64,000 nucleotides of DNA from Datisca glomerata (GCA_003255025.1 QANY01013229.1:62001-126000), one strand, 5' to 3'. Positions 41,988 to 54,202 are shown, counted from the stretch's first letter. Made by a program: numbers and translations. Notes: generated by a model from the sequence alone, not told the origin.

Positions 41988-43062
41988 CCCTTACATTTAA
42001 GTTTATATTTGTTTTAGTGTGCAAGACAATTCTTTTGACTAGGTGTTTATTTGAGGGACATAGTTTACTGATTTTATGATTAAATTATGTCAGAGGATCA
42101 AGTCTATATAATAAATGTTTACTATGATAAATGTTCAAATCTGAACATGTTAAGTAAAGTTATATTTATGCATGTTATATTATTCCGTAAATGATACATG
42201 TTACATTAAACAAGACACGACACTACTACAAAAATGCTTTTTAACGATGGGGATTTCCCGTTGTGAAAAATCAAAGACGACGGGTAATCACCCATCGTCT
42301 TAAACGGTGCAGTAAAAAATCACAAATTTTTTACAACGGGTAAAACAAACGATGGCTGTTCCAGACACTGTTGGCTTCAAACCCACAAGAATGATGTTTG
42401 TTTTATAGTTATTCGACGACGGTGTCTAGATATACCATCGTCGTTTTTAAATATGTTTAATGACGGTGTCTAGATACACCGTCATCGTTGTTTATTATTT
42501 ACTTTTTATTTAATTTTCAAAACCGTCATTTTTGTTATCGTGTTACGACGGTTTGTTTATTATCTACAAACCGCCGTCTGTGATGATATATTTTCTTTAA
42601 TTTATTTACAGTATAATTAAAGCCAACCTATTAGAATTGAACAATAAATGAAAATAGAAAAATACCACAAATATCTCAGCATATAATATAACTCTTCATT
42701 GTATATAATATGATTATCCTCAAAATTTCTAACATCATGGACCAGAAAAAAAATAACGTAATTAATTACAAAAACTTTGAAACTAATGAAATTTGAATAC
42801 TTCTTTAAGTTGTACTACTTGCTCCCAAATCGATCTACTTAGTTGTTGAACCCTATAAAAAATAAAGGTTGGTTTAACCGATCGATTTATTACAAAGTAA
42901 ATTAAAAGAGTATTGAAATAAAGTTGTCATTCATACATGTTTTGTTGATTTGATATTTTTTGCTTCGTTTATCCACTCATGTGTTATATTATAAAGTATT
43001 TAGTTTAACTCTGAGTGAAAGATAAAACATACAAAGTGAAACAAATAATAAACGCACCAATA

Positions 43063-43830
43063 TCATACCAACCACGAGAAATAGTTATATGTAATACCTT
43101 CAATAATCACAGTGTCTTCGTCATTTGGTCGAACATAAGCAACCTCGTTTTCACCATCTATGTCAAATGTTTCCACAGAAAGCATCTCTTTCGCAAATAA
43201 ATAACAAACTAATAATGTATCACCTAAAGCATCATCAGCAATACTTTTACGATATTCTCTTTGAGTGGAAAATAAGACAACTGACCATCTTGGATCTTTT
43301 GGATATCCGACATAAAAAACTTTTTTTGCTTGCGAAGCCAAAATAAAAGGCTCATTTTTATAAAATAAGCTTGCAAGATCAACTAATATAAATCTAAGAT
43401 CATCAACTTTTCTCACATTACTATTCTCAACTCACTCACGTTTAAACAATGGAATTCTAAACGTATGATAAATAAACTCTCAAATCTCTTGGATCACCCC
43501 ATAAAAAGATAAGTCTAAATAAATAGGATTGTTATCCTTAGCACTTGCAATCTGCATTGTATATGCCACTACACTAACTCCACCGTTCTGGAAACATCGA
43601 TCGTTATCACGACATTTTGTATGAAATCTATAGTCATTCCCGGTGTAACCAAATATTTGATTACCTCATAAGTTTGGCCGTATGCTATCTACCATAGTGT
43701 ATTTGTTACACTTATAGAGATATCAATATCATTTACTTGATCACGCAGCCAATAAATAAATGTTCGGTTACATTCATCTTGTAGCCATTTATGTCTCCTT
43801 GATTTGTTAGGACACTTCTTCCTCAAGAAA
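43063..43830 (-). pseudogene. CACTA TNP2-type C-terminal domain (DUF4216) in B
   Basis: Minus strand from about 43830: KKCPNKSRRHKWLQDECN, then a stretch with GYRFHTKCRDNDRCFQNGG-type reading near 43560-43640, a VVAYTMQIASAKDNNPIYLD segment, then VDDLRFILVDLASLFYKNEP and KVFYVGYPKDPRWSVVLFST at 43063-43416. It is fuller than copy A, which lacks the middle section. Stops and frameshifts separate the parts. Confidence 0.75.
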
Positions 43831-44122
43831 GTCATATGTTGTCTATATAGCAGCACAAAACAAAAATTCAAATAGAGTATGAAATAAAGAGCCATTATAA
43901 AAAACAATGAGCATGATAACACATAAAAGATTGAGATTATTATACTTACTCGATATAGGGTTGAACTTTATTAGTATTTTATAATACGTAACGATGTACT
44001 TGTTTCCACTATTCGTGACCAATTCTTTCTACATGACCACTTGATAAAGGTATACCATCTTTCAAATCATCATCTAAGCACAGAAGTCCAATTGATTTAA
44101 TTTCTAGATATTCGGTGAAAAA

Positions 44123-44465
44123 CTATGTAGCTTCTTCAGCAATATAACACTCACTAATGCAACCCTCTGGACGATTGTGATTTCTTACATAACCTTTTAA
44201 CACTTTCATGTATCGTTCACCGCAAGTAAACTGATCCACAGATTCGTACCTCTCTAACATGGCACACAATGAGATGAACCATGATGGTGAAGAATGTGGG
44301 AGGAAATGTTTTTTCAAGACTACATAATGTGACAACAATTTCTTTTTGTAGCACATGTAGTTGTGTGACTTCTATAACCTTGCTACAAATTGCATTAAAG
44401 AATAAACAAAGTTTGGTGATTTCATATCCTACAAATTGCATGAAGCATCTTTTCAAATTTCTCAA
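44123..44465 (-). pseudogene. CACTA DUF4218 fragment in B
   Basis: Minus-strand frames 44217-44465 and 44123-44356 overlap: CHVREVRICGSVYLR in one, then GERYMKVLKGYVRNHNRPEG and CISECYIAEEAT in the other. Compared with copy A, 14 bases (GATGTACCCATTTG) are missing at the join, which causes the frameshift. PEG is intact here, whereas A has a stop. Confidence 0.75.
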
Positions 44466-44817
44466 GATTATCTAAATAAATATCTTCTACTGCTTCAACC
44501 ATATTTACGGTACATTCATAATCATCAATATCTACATGAGATCTCTCTTTTCCTTCATTTATATCAAACGTAATTTTTCTAGAATTATCTAATTCTTCAT
44601 GCCACACCCATGTCGGATATCCTTGATCTATACCATGAATAAATAAGTGATTTCGTACCTCAGAGAAAGTGAAACGTTTGAGATTCCCACATTCCACACA
44701 CTGACAACATAAGAAACAAGGGTCATTACCATGCTCCATCGCACACTTGAGAAAATTGTCAACCCCAAAGTCATAATTTATAGATGTTCTATCCATAAAC
44801 ATCCACGATTTATTCAT
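44422..44817 (-). CDS. CACTA transposase-associated domain protein fragment
   Basis: 131 residues on the minus strand: MNKSWMFMDRTSINYDFGVD, then FLKCAMEHGNDPCFLCCQC, VECGNLKRFTFSEVRNHLFI, HGIDQGYPTWVWHEEL, then an acidic tail. This is the N-terminal transposase-associated domain (zinc-binding C..C..C and H..H pattern) of CACTA TNP2-type proteins. The frame is intact but runs out at 44422 near the DUF4218 remnant, so the catalytic middle has been deleted. Confidence 0.75.
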   Translation of the reverse strand: MNKSWMFMDRTSINYDFGVDNFLKCAMEHGNDPCFLCCQCVECGNLKRFTFSEVRNHLFIHGIDQGYPTWVWHEELDNSRKITFDINEGKERSHVDIDDYECTVNMVEAVEDIYLDNLEKFEKMLHAICRI

Positions 44818-45395
44818 CCTGAGAATACAAAAATATATTGAAAACTCCTTATTACCATAGAATTAACGTAATTAAATTAAAAAAGATGGAGAAAAAAAAG
44901 AAATATACCTTCTAAATTCGTGAGTTGAATGCAGAAAAAAAAAATCAGAGAATCATTTGTTGAATGTAAATGAGATCTCAAGTTTAAGTAGACGAGGAAA
45001 CAATTGATTCGAATGAGAGATAAAGAATCGAAGATAAGAACGAGACGTAGAGACAAATTGATATATTAGAAACATGGGAGAGAATAAGAGAAAAGAAGTC
45101 GCGCAGTTATTTTTAGATTAAAACGTGTGATAAAGGATGATGGGTTATATATACCCTGTCATGAATAATGACCAATTCAACGTGCAGGAATAAAAAAAAT
45201 TTAAAGGCACATGGTGTAAAGTGTTAAAACACGACGGGTGGGCTATAAGCCATCGTTAATGTAGTTTCTAGAAAGACGGGTTATATATAACGCATTGTTG
45301 TTGAAGAACATTGAAAATGACCGTTCATATAGACACCGTCATTTTTGAAACTTCATTAACGACGGGTTATATAACCCGTTGTGTTTGATGCAGCA

Positions 45396-45854
45396 AAATT
45401 TAAAAAAATCAATTTTATTAATCCATAATCCTGCAAATAAAAACATGTACAAGTCTACATAAAATACGACCACAAATTCAAAACTCATTCAGAATAATTT
45501 GTAGACCACTTCTATTAATATTTAAAATATAACTTATTACACCGAGTAACTTATTTACAATCATAAAAAACAAAATGCAACCCAGAGCTAGCTATCTCAA
45601 CCGATAGCACATATACTCAGCGAAATGATCAGACCATTCACATTATACTTCATCAATCTCTACTTGTGTATATGTTGATTTGTTCATGAAACTTCCATAA
45701 AAAAATTAACAATTACATTAGTCAAACTATTCTACATTATCAATAGAACAGATTAAATATAGTGAAACAATAACTAGTTTACGTACCATTTCATTCATAG
45801 ACTTGTTACGATTCTCGATCACATGTCTCATAAAACACATAACAAAATACTCAC
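45396..45854. other. AT-rich spacer
   Basis: No gene. May be the missing end of CACTA B or pre-insertion flank of the copia LTR that starts at 45855. Confidence 0.4.
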
Positions 45855-47735
45855 ATGCTAGGATTGATCGGTTTTAAATTAAATAAAATTAGATTTGAAC
45901 CACGAATGATTTGTGAGCGGAATATCAAAAAAATTCCGATTTAACTAATTTAATCATATTAAATTTTTAAAAAGCAATTTTACTTTGATCATCCATATAC
46001 GATATTAAAATGAATAGATGGGAAAATAATTTTTCACCTTTACCCTATATCCGAGAATTTCTAAACTGGTGGAACTCACTCGAGCGTTCTTCGTTTTCTT
46101 CGAGCTTTAAGATCAAAATCACGAACTTGATCTTCTGCGAATGATTTCTGAATTAGTCCACCAACAACCACCCGTTAATTTCATAAATATATCTTAGAAG
46201 AATTTTACGTACGAATTTAAGTATGGGCTCTCAAAATGATTGGAAAAAAAACCAAATCTTCCTTCTTCAGATTAATTTTGGCGGCAACAGTAGTGAGACG
46301 AGAAAACATTTTTCTCTCTTTTTGTGTGTTGATAACAACTGTATCTAAAACTCATCATCTCTTTGCAATCAAATTGATATTAGATATTTATCAAAATGTA
46401 ATTCGGTATTTACAAATACACCTATATATTATAAAATTTCTGAAAATTCCCCTAATTATCTATAATTCTCAAAAATTACATGATCTCCTAGAGCATTAGT
46501 TGTATCGAAATTCATCGATCCAATTGATAAATATAATTTATCATTATCAATTAATTTATTTATTTATTTTATTTAACTAATTATCCAATAATTAGAATAT
46601 AATTAATTAATTAATTCAATATAATAATTATACTTAACTAACTTAAGTGACATAACCTGTCACATATAGGTATAGAAATATGCATTGGCACCAAAACACA
46701 TTTTGGCCCAACTTAGTTAATTTTTCTATTCATGTTCTCTGAGTTATTTCTGAGACCAAATGGACCCACATGAACAAAGTTTAAGATTCAAATACCCGAA
46801 GAAGTTATCTCCATAAATTCTCGATATATTTAATCCTGACATCATACAACTCCACTATAGGTTCGATGCCGAATCAACTTTCGATTCATGCGCGCTACAT
46901 TTTCTGTTGGTGTAAATAAACTCTATTTATTTTTACAGTCCACAGAATATTTTAACATAATACACATCGTGAATATCAGTAACAAGAGCAGAATATAAAA
47001 TTACAATTTCACCCTTATTGTTCTTATTTTCTTAACTCCTTTATTGACTGTGAATAAGAAAGACATTATAGTGAATTGTCTCGTACAATTCACAAGTCTT
47101 ATTCAATCAGTCATCTCATCGAATACTTGGCCAAGTTAATTCATTCACACACCCATCAATAAATCATAAGGTGATATTGTTATTTTTACAATCTAACCAC
47201 GAATTTCCATACATGTGAATCACGCAACTCCTACTTAATTAAATTACAAACCCAACAACCGAGGTATTACCCGCCAATTCGAACCCATTCATTTGATATA
47301 TCAAAGATTACAACTAACCAAGTTCAGTTACGTATTCACCTCAGGATTAAGGTAATTATGTAAATATCTTTATGGTGTAACAATTAGATTTAGAGCTAGG
47401 TAAACGGTTTTGGGCTCTAAATTAATTTTGTTATCGGTCTATTTAACATGTTCATAACATGTCTAGGTTAACCATTTGAGTATCCACTCTTATGCCCAAT
47501 CGATCCTAAGACTACGAATATCATTCTGATCTATTTCAGAAGAGTTCATCTAGAGACGTTTCTGTCTTCATTCTTCTTTCGTTGACAATAGTTTCAGGAC
47601 TTGAGTAATTTATAAACACATTTCAATTAAAAACTTTCAATGTATTCATAAAAAATTCAGTAATACAAATATCTGATAAATAACTAAATACAAATAAATA
47701 GTTATTACACACTACTTTATGGACATATTTCGACA
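45855..47735 (-). mobile_element. copia element 4 (long-LTR family): 3' LTR
   Basis: 1,881 bp, TGCTAGG to TTTCGACA in plus orientation (TGTCGAAA start on its own strand), colinear with the LTR at 15745-17669. The minus-strand tract CCAAGTGGGAGAT (47736-47748) follows as the polypurine tract. A frame at 46236-46499 lies wholly inside the LTR and is not a gene. Confidence 0.8.
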
Positions 47736-47748
47736 ATCTCCCACTTGG

Positions 47749-48553
47749 ATTAAAGTAGGCGTGTATAATCCTTTATCCCTAAGCCCTCCAAATGATCATA
47801 AAAAACTTTACTGCTTAAATTCTTCATGAATGGATCTGTCAGGTTGTTGACCATTGAAATATGCTTAACCATAACGTCTCTATGCTGAACAATCTCTCTA
47901 ATCAGGTGATAATTATGTTCTATGTAGTTGGATCTCTTATGGCTTCTAGATTCCTTAGAATTCATTACAGCCCCATTGTTATCACAATAAAGTGTCATGG
48001 GCTTGTGAGCATCTAGAACAACTTCCAAAGTCTTTAAGAACTTTCTAAGCTATACATCATCCTTTGCATCTTCACAAGCTGCCACATATTCAGCTTCCAT
48101 GGTAGAATTAGCAATGAAAGATTGCTTGATACTTCTCCATACAACTACTCCACCATTGAGGATAAACATTGATCCAGAAGTTGACCTCCTGAAATCCTTA
48201 TCAGCATGAAAATCAAAATCTATATACCCCGTCATATTCAAATCACTACCTGAATACACAAACATGTAATTTTTTGTTCTCCTAAGATACTTAAGGATAT
48301 GCTTGTCGGCATTCCAGTGTTTGATTTCAGGATTAGATTGGAAATGACTTACTATGCCCACGGCATAGCAAATATCAGGTCTAGTGAAAAGCATCACGTA
48401 CATGAGGCATCCTATGGCAGAGGCATAGGGTATCCTTCTCATGGCTTCCTCTTCATGAGGAGTCTTGGGAGTCTGCTCCTTGGAGAGGATGACTCCATGT
48501 CTAAAAGGAAGAAATCCATTCTTGGAGTTTTGCATAGTGAAGCGATCCAACAC
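47749..48553 (-). pseudogene. copia element 4: end of RT and RNase H
   Basis: 48050-48553 (167 residues): a FRHGVILSKEQTPKTPHEEE stretch, IPYASAIGCLMYVMLFTRPD, KHWNADKHILKYLRRTKNYM, DFDFHADKDFRRSTSGSMFI, then FIANSTMEAEYVAACEDAKD, where TMEAEY is the RNase H signature. 47750-48028 continues with TLYCDNNGAVMNSKESRSHK, RSNYIEHNYHLI and NLTDPFMKNL. The two frames are separated by one stop. This is the best preserved part of this family in the window. Confidence 0.85.
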
Positions 48554-49300
48554 CTATCAATATAAGATGTTTGATAAAGTGTCAATTATATGTTCTTTCG
48601 ATCTCGAAAGATCTGAATACCTAAGACATATGCATGTTCTCCAAGATCCTTCATGTCAAATTGTTTTACAAGCCAAAACTTGACATCAGAGAATTATCCT
48701 ACATCATTCCCAATGAGTAGAATATAATCTACGAACAAGACTAGAAAAATCACATTTCCTTCATGTATCAACTTATAAACACAAGGTTCATCCATCAACT
48801 GTTTAAAATCATAGTTCTTAACGGTTTCGTTGATTCTAATATTCCACGACCGTGACGCTTGCTTAAGTGCATAAATAGACTTCTGCAATTTACAAACTTC
48901 GCCCTATTGGCCTTTCTCCATAAACCCGCCTGGTAAGTCATATAAATGCGCTCGTCAAGATTGTCATTCAGAAAGAAGGTCTTGACATCCATTTTCCAAA
49001 TTTCATAATCAAGGGCAGCAGCAATGGACAAAAAGATTCAGATGGATTTAAGCATGGCTACCGCTGAGAATATATCCTCGTAGTCTATACCTTCCTTTTG
49101 GGTGTAGCCCTTGGCTACTAGCCTAGCTTTGAATGTCTTTACATTCCCATCTAGACCTCTTTTCTTCTTACAGATCCATTTGCATCCTACGGGTTTTATC
49201 CCTTCATGAGGATCTACAAGTTTTCAGATTTCGTTCGACTACATCGAATGTATCTCAACATTCATGGCTTCCTACCATAAGTTTACTTCAGGACCATCCA
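48554..49300 (-). pseudogene. copia element 4: reverse transcriptase
   Basis: Minus strand. 48795-49031 has ALDYEIWKMDVKTFFLNDNL and DERIYMTYQAG; 48694-48888 has KSIYALKQASRSWNIRINET and VFLVLFVDYILLIGNDVG. The catalytic box is F-V-D-Y where Y-V-D-D is expected, so the second catalytic Asp is lost. 49032-49300 is the broken N-terminal palm. Confidence 0.8.
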
Positions 49301-50041
49301 TGGCCTTCCAAGTAAGAGATTGGTTTAACTAGGTCTTTGTCTGAGATAGCTGTCAAAGCTTCTCCATAGGACATGTACCTTTCGGGTTGTCTCACGATTC
49401 TCCCACGACGTCGAGGCTCCATAGTCTCTGGCTCCTATCGTGGTTCTTCCATTATTGAATCAGAAATAATTTCTTAATTGTGGAGTCGGTGTTCTTCTCG
49501 GCTCTACACTTTTAAAATAATCTTCTTCGAGAACATGAGCATTTGTGCTAATAAATATTTTCTTGTCAGTCGTACTATAAAAGATATACCCATTCGTTCT
49601 CATAGGATATCCTACAAACATGTACAATTCTGAATGACTGGCCAACTTGCTAGTCTTCGGCCTTAGAACATGTGATGGGTAACACCATATTCTAAAATGG
49701 TGAACCAGGCACCGTCTTTGGCAGAACTTAATTCAAAATATATGTCATTGTTAGTAAGGCATATCCCTAAAACGAATCTTGGAGGGATGAGTAACTTATT
49801 ATGGATCTAACCATATCCATGAGAGTTCGATTCCTTCTCTCTGACATAACATTTTGCTATGGCGTACCAGATGCAGTAAGCTGAGAAAGGATACCTTCTT
49901 CCTTACGAAAATTCTCGAACTCTCCTACCAAGTACTCTCCACCACGATCAGATCATAGTGTTTTATTTGTTTTTCTAATTGCTTTTCAACCAATGCCTTA
50001 TATTCTTTGAACTTTTCAAAGGTTTCAAACTTTTGATGCAT
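49301..50041 (-). pseudogene. copia element 4: integrase end, cut by element 5
   Basis: 49460-49645 has the integrase-RT linker: ELYMFVGYPMRTNGYIFYST, then DKKIFISTNAHVLEEDYF. 49925-50041 reads QKFETFEKFKEYKALVEKQL, part of the integrase core. At 50042 the minus-strand element stops at the LTR of a plus-strand copia element. Its remaining integrase, gag and 5' LTR are not found to the right of that insertion. Confidence 0.75.
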
Positions 50042-50371
50042 TAGATAAACTTGGACCAAAAGTGTTATGCCAAGTAAGAGGGAAATGGAGTAAGCAATCT
50101 TAGTCAGCATTCATGAACTAATTTTGACAGTAATGTAAGTGAGGTGGCCTTCTGGTTTAGCTCGAGAAATCTATTTTAATGTTGCTTAGTTAGTCAACTT
50201 TGAGCTGCTAATCTCTTGTTAGAAGCTAGCATCTTGTTTTTAGAGCTAAACCATAATTGAAGTGTAATCTCTCTACTATAATTTAAAATTATGTCATGCT
50301 TAACAAGTTTACGAAGTTGATCATCTTCTCCATCAATTTCCTTTCTTTCTTCTGGTGCTTCAGCTTCTTTA
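50042..50371 (+). mobile_element. copia element 5 (Ale-like): 5' LTR
   Basis: Matches 54861-55178: TGTTATGCCAAGTA, AAGCAATCTTAGTCAGCATT, GTGAGGTGGCCTTCT, AGAGCTAAACCATAATTGAA, GTAATCTCTCTACTATAA. The right end is fixed by the primer site at 50372. The left end is blurred: the well-matched part starts at 50063, with a GATAAACT word before it in both LTRs. Confidence 0.8.
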
Positions 50372-50384
50372 TGGTATCAGAGCC
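50372..50384 (+). other. copia element 5: primer-binding site
   Basis: TGGTATCAGAGCC, a perfect initiator tRNA-Met complement, directly after the LTR. Confidence 0.9.
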
Positions 50385-50403
50385 AATAAAGGACAAATGT
50401 CCA

Positions 50404-51300
50404 TGGCTGAAAATTCAAATGACAATAGCAACACTTCAAACACTACAACAAATCATTTTCGTAGAGTGTATTCTCAAATACACTGAATAGTTATCTGTCA
50501 CTTAAGTTAGGCAGGAACAATTACATCTTGTGGAAGTCACAATTCACTCCCGCACATATAGGACACGAGCTTGAAAACATCATGTTCAGTGAAGGAGAAA
50601 AATAAAGGACAAATCTCACAAATGAAGATAGAAACCCAAAGTATGTTGGTGCGTTAGGAAAGACCAGTTGCTGCTTAGTTGGATCGGGTCTTCAATGATT
50701 GAATGGGTCTTGGGACAGTAACTCAATATAATACCTCTACTGAAGTGTGGAGTGGCTTAGAGAGGATTTTTGCAAGACAATCCAATCCAAAGCAAAGATG
50801 ATACAACTAAAGAACATTCTCCAAACCTGCAAGAAAGATAATTCTTGCATTACTGAATACTGTGATAATCTGACAAGTATATGAGATAGCTTAGCTGCAG
50901 CTGGCCAACTTATTAGTGAACAAGAAATGGTGCTTTATATAATGAATGGCTTAGGGGCAAAATATGATTTTGTTGTAGTTAACATCACTACAAGAACTGA
51001 AGATTTAGATGTTGCAGAGGTGCAATCTCTTTTACTCTGCCATGAGTAGATTGGAGAAACAAGCTGCTGAAAATGAAAGTGTGATGAAATTTATGCTAAC
51101 ATGGTGACAAGTGATTTTAGCAAGTAGTTGGACATGGGAATTAGTCTGGTTCAAACCAGAATATTACAAAAATCAAGGTAATGTTCAAGGAAATAAAGGA
51201 AGCTTTCAAGAAAATAGAGGACATTTCAACGAACAGAATTGTTTGCCAGGTTTGTGCAAAACCTGGTCATTCAGACTCAGTCTTCTATTTCAGTTATGAA
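50404..51300 (+). pseudogene. copia element 5: gag with zinc knuckle
   Basis: Plus-strand gag remnant interrupted by stops. A start-like ATG near 50399-50404 is followed by Asn/Ser/Thr-rich sequence. The zinc knuckle near 51240-51290 reads CQVCAKPGHSDSVFYF, with Phe where the last Cys of C-C-H-C is expected. Middle parts match the UBN2 gag fold as in 18399-18587. Confidence 0.7.
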
Positions 51301-51375
51301 ATGAGTGGTAATTAAGCAAGGTTTTACTCTAACACATAACAAAATTATTCTGGAACATCTACACCTTCTGTATAT

Positions 51376-51639
51376 ATGGCTTCTCTATCAGGCTACATAG
51401 CCTCACCAGAATTAGTCTATGACAATGCTTGGTATGCTGACAGTGCAGCTACTAATCATGTCACAACAGACTTGAACAACTTGAATGTCTCACAAGAATA
51501 CACTAGTTCAGAGAGGTTAGCAGTTAGAAATGTTAAGACTTTACTTATGTCTCATATAGGTTCTAGCTTATTACCCTCAAAAGCCTATCCTTTGAAACTT
51601 AATACATTACTTAGAGTACCAGAAATTAAAAGAACCTAA
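51376..51639 (+). pseudogene. copia element 5: protease
   Basis: 87 residues: SPELVYDNAWYADSAATNHV, then TTDLNNLNVSQEYTSSERLA. The active site is D-S-A-A where D-S-G-A is usual. A close relative lies at 17814-18176. Confidence 0.75.
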
Positions 51640-51899
51640 TTAGCATCTCTAAATTGACATAAGATAATGAGATCTTCACAGAATTTTGTGCTAATGCTTG
51701 TTTTGTGAAGAACTTGAAAACGAGAACACTACTTTTGGAAGAGATACTTAAAGATGTGTTGTAACTGCTACAATATCCTAGAGTCAAGCCCTCTACTTAA
51801 ACTTGTTCACTTTAATCAAAATCTGCAAGAAACATCTCAAATGCCAAAGCCTTTTCTAGTGCTAGGAAATTATATATTCCTTTTCTCAATTATATTTAT

Positions 51900-52800
51900 G
51901 TGAATAATTCTCTATTAGGCAAGTCTGAATGCTCTAACTCTATAAAAGATTTGTCCAGTCGGGGTAATCCTTTTGATATTAGAAACAAAAGTCAGTTTTC
52001 TTCTTATAAACATATTCTATGTTACATTGTTTCTGCTAATTGTATGTCTAAAGATAGCTCAAATAATTTTCATGCACAATCTGATGAAAGCAAGCATTTT
52101 CAGATAATTTGGACATAAACAAGACTGGTATGTGGCATAAAAGACTGGTTCACCCCTCGTAAACATATTTCTTTCTTCTGTAATGCCTGCCAAAGAGAAA
52201 AAAGCCACACCCTTCCCTTTTCTAAAATCACAGTCCAAATCCAAAAGACTATTAGAACTCATTCATGTTGATATTTGGGACCAGCCCCTATCTTATCCAA
52301 AGATGGCTACAGGTATTACATCAATTTTTAAATGATTTGAATAGATTTTGCTGGATCTTCCCATTAAAGATTAAATCTGAAGCTTATTAAGTCTTTGTCA
52401 TTTTCAAGAAACTTGTTGACAAATAATTTGAGTTGTCCATAAAAGCTGCCCAAACAGATTGGGGTGGAGAATTTCAAATTCTAGCCAAGTTAATACAAGA
52501 TCGAGGGATTCATTTTAGGCATCCCTGTCCACATGTGCATAAACAGAATGGAAAATTGAGAGATAGCACATGCACATAGTGGAAACAGGGTTAACTCTAC
52601 TTGCCCAAGCTAACATGCCTCTTAAGTTCTGGTTGGAGGTATTTTAAGCTGTTGTATTCATCATAAATAGACTACCGACACGGATTTTAAACCTAATTCT
52701 CCTTATCAAGCCTTATACAACAATCACCTGATCTAATTTTTTAAACCATTTGGTTATGCCTATTTTCCTCACTTAAGGCCATATAATAGTCATAAGTTTT
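51900..52800 (+). pseudogene. copia element 5: integrase
   Basis: Plus-strand pieces: MWHKRLVHPS near 52130 and CNACQREKSHTLPF near 52180 form the HHCC zinc finger; LELIHVDIW near 52255 starts the catalytic core; QTDWGGEF near 52455 holds the second catalytic Asp. Many stops and shifts. Confidence 0.7.
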
Positions 52801-54202
52801 CTTTCATTCAGATCTGTGCTTATTCTTAGGCTATTCTTTAAGTCATGTTACAAAGTTCTTACATCATATTGGAAGGGAATATATTACTAGCAATGTTGTT
52901 TTTAATGAAAATGTATTCCCTTACTCTGAAATATTTGTCAAAAGCTCACAAAATTCCAGTCATATTTCTATGCCTAACTTGACTTCTTTTATTCACACTA
53001 CTTTCACAAAGTGTACGAGACATTCTTTGCTTCAAAATATGGATACAACTGACAAATCCGCATCTCAAAGCTCTACTTCAGTAGGTGTTCTCAAGACTGA
53101 GCAGTCTTCACACAGTGAGTATATACAAGGTAATTCTAATCATCTTCAATTATCTTATGTTCCTACTCTAAATGCAAATACTTTTCCTTATTGTTGATGC
53201 TCTAACAATTAAATTACCTGCTACTCCACCTATTACACTTGTTTCTGCACAAACTGCTCAAAATACTCACCAAATGACTACCAAATCCAAGAATGGAGTT
53301 TTTAAATCCAAAGCTTTCAATGTAACCAAATGTCCCTTACTAGAGCCCAAAATCCCCCTCAGAACCAACATCTGTGGAGCAAGCTCTTACCTGTTCCAAC
53401 TAGAAACAAGCTATGCTTGAAGAATATCAAGCTTTAATGAGGAATAACACTTGGCAGTCTGTTCCCTATACTTCATACATGACCTTGGTTGGTAATAAGT
53501 GGGTTTATAAAGTAAAGATGAATCCAAGTGGGACTGTTCAGAGGTATAAAGCACATCTGTTGGCCAAAGGGTTCCATCAAACCCTTGGCATAGACTTCAT
53601 TGAGACTTTTAGTCCAATGGTGAAGCCCACAGCAGTAAGGGTTATTCTACACTTGTTTGTGATGTTTAGATAGCACGTGAGACAAATAAATGTCAATAAT
53701 GCCTTTTTGAATGGGTTGCTTAAGGAGAATATCTATATGACTCAATCTGAGGGTTTTATTGATTCATCCAAGCCACAACATGTTTATAAGCTGCAAAATT
53801 CCTTATATGGACTCAAACAAGATCCAAGAGCTTGGTATGATAGGTTGAGGACTTCACTGCTTCAATGGGGTTTTGTAAACTTAAAGTCAGATTCTTCCTT
53901 TTTTATAGCATTATGGTTCAAGAGTAATATATATGATAATATATGTTGATGATATTCTAATAAATGGGAATAGCAGTACTTTCTTACACTTCTTTGTTGA
54001 AAAAATACATGACATTTATGCCTTAAAAGATCTTGGAGAGCTTCATTACTTTCTTGGTAATGAAGTAACCAAAAGCAAGCAGGGAATGCATCTCAGTCAG
54101 TCAAAACACATATCAGATCTGTTAAGAAAGACCAAAATGGATGGAGCAAAGGCTACAGCTTCACCTGCAAGTAGCTCAGTAAAAATTTATCTCAACACAT
54201 GA
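52801..54202 (+). pseudogene. copia element 5: linker and reverse transcriptase
   Basis: 53170-53420 holds the linker (HQMTTKSKNGVFKSKAF). 53413-53673: MLEEYQALMRNNTWQSVPYT, NKWVYKVKMNPSGTVQRYKA, LLAKGFHQTLGIDFIETFSP. 53677-53949: INVNNAFLNGLLKENIYMTQ, then KLQNSLYGLKQDPRAWYDRL. 53933-54202 has the intact catalytic box MIIYVDDILINGNS and LKDLGELHYFLGNEV. Frame breaks near 53673 and 53940 separate the three frames. Confidence 0.85.

Larger units (their letters stand above)
42221..45395 (-). mobile_element. CACTA element B (minus strand), internally deleted
   Basis: Terminal CACTACTACAAAAATGC at 42221 opens the element; 42240-42600 and 45120-45395 carry subterminal repeats (ACGACGG, ACGACGGGTTATATAACCCG, GACGGTGTCTAGATACACCG). 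Between them, on the minus strand, are the transposase-associated domain (44422-44817), DUF4218 (about 44123-44465) and DUF4216 (43063-43800). The catalytic transposase domain that should lie between the first two is missing. No matching GTAGTAGTG terminus is seen after 45395, so the right end is lost, perhaps through the copia insertion at 45855. Confidence 0.75.

Noticed and set aside
43125..43346. 73-codon plus-strand frame matching one at 41302-41523 on the minus strand
   Set aside because: Antisense to the DUF4216 coding strand in both CACTA copies; conserved only because the copies are inverted duplicates.
46236..46499. 87-codon plus-strand frame
   Set aside because: Lies inside the copia LTR and is not open in the homologous LTR at 15745-17669.
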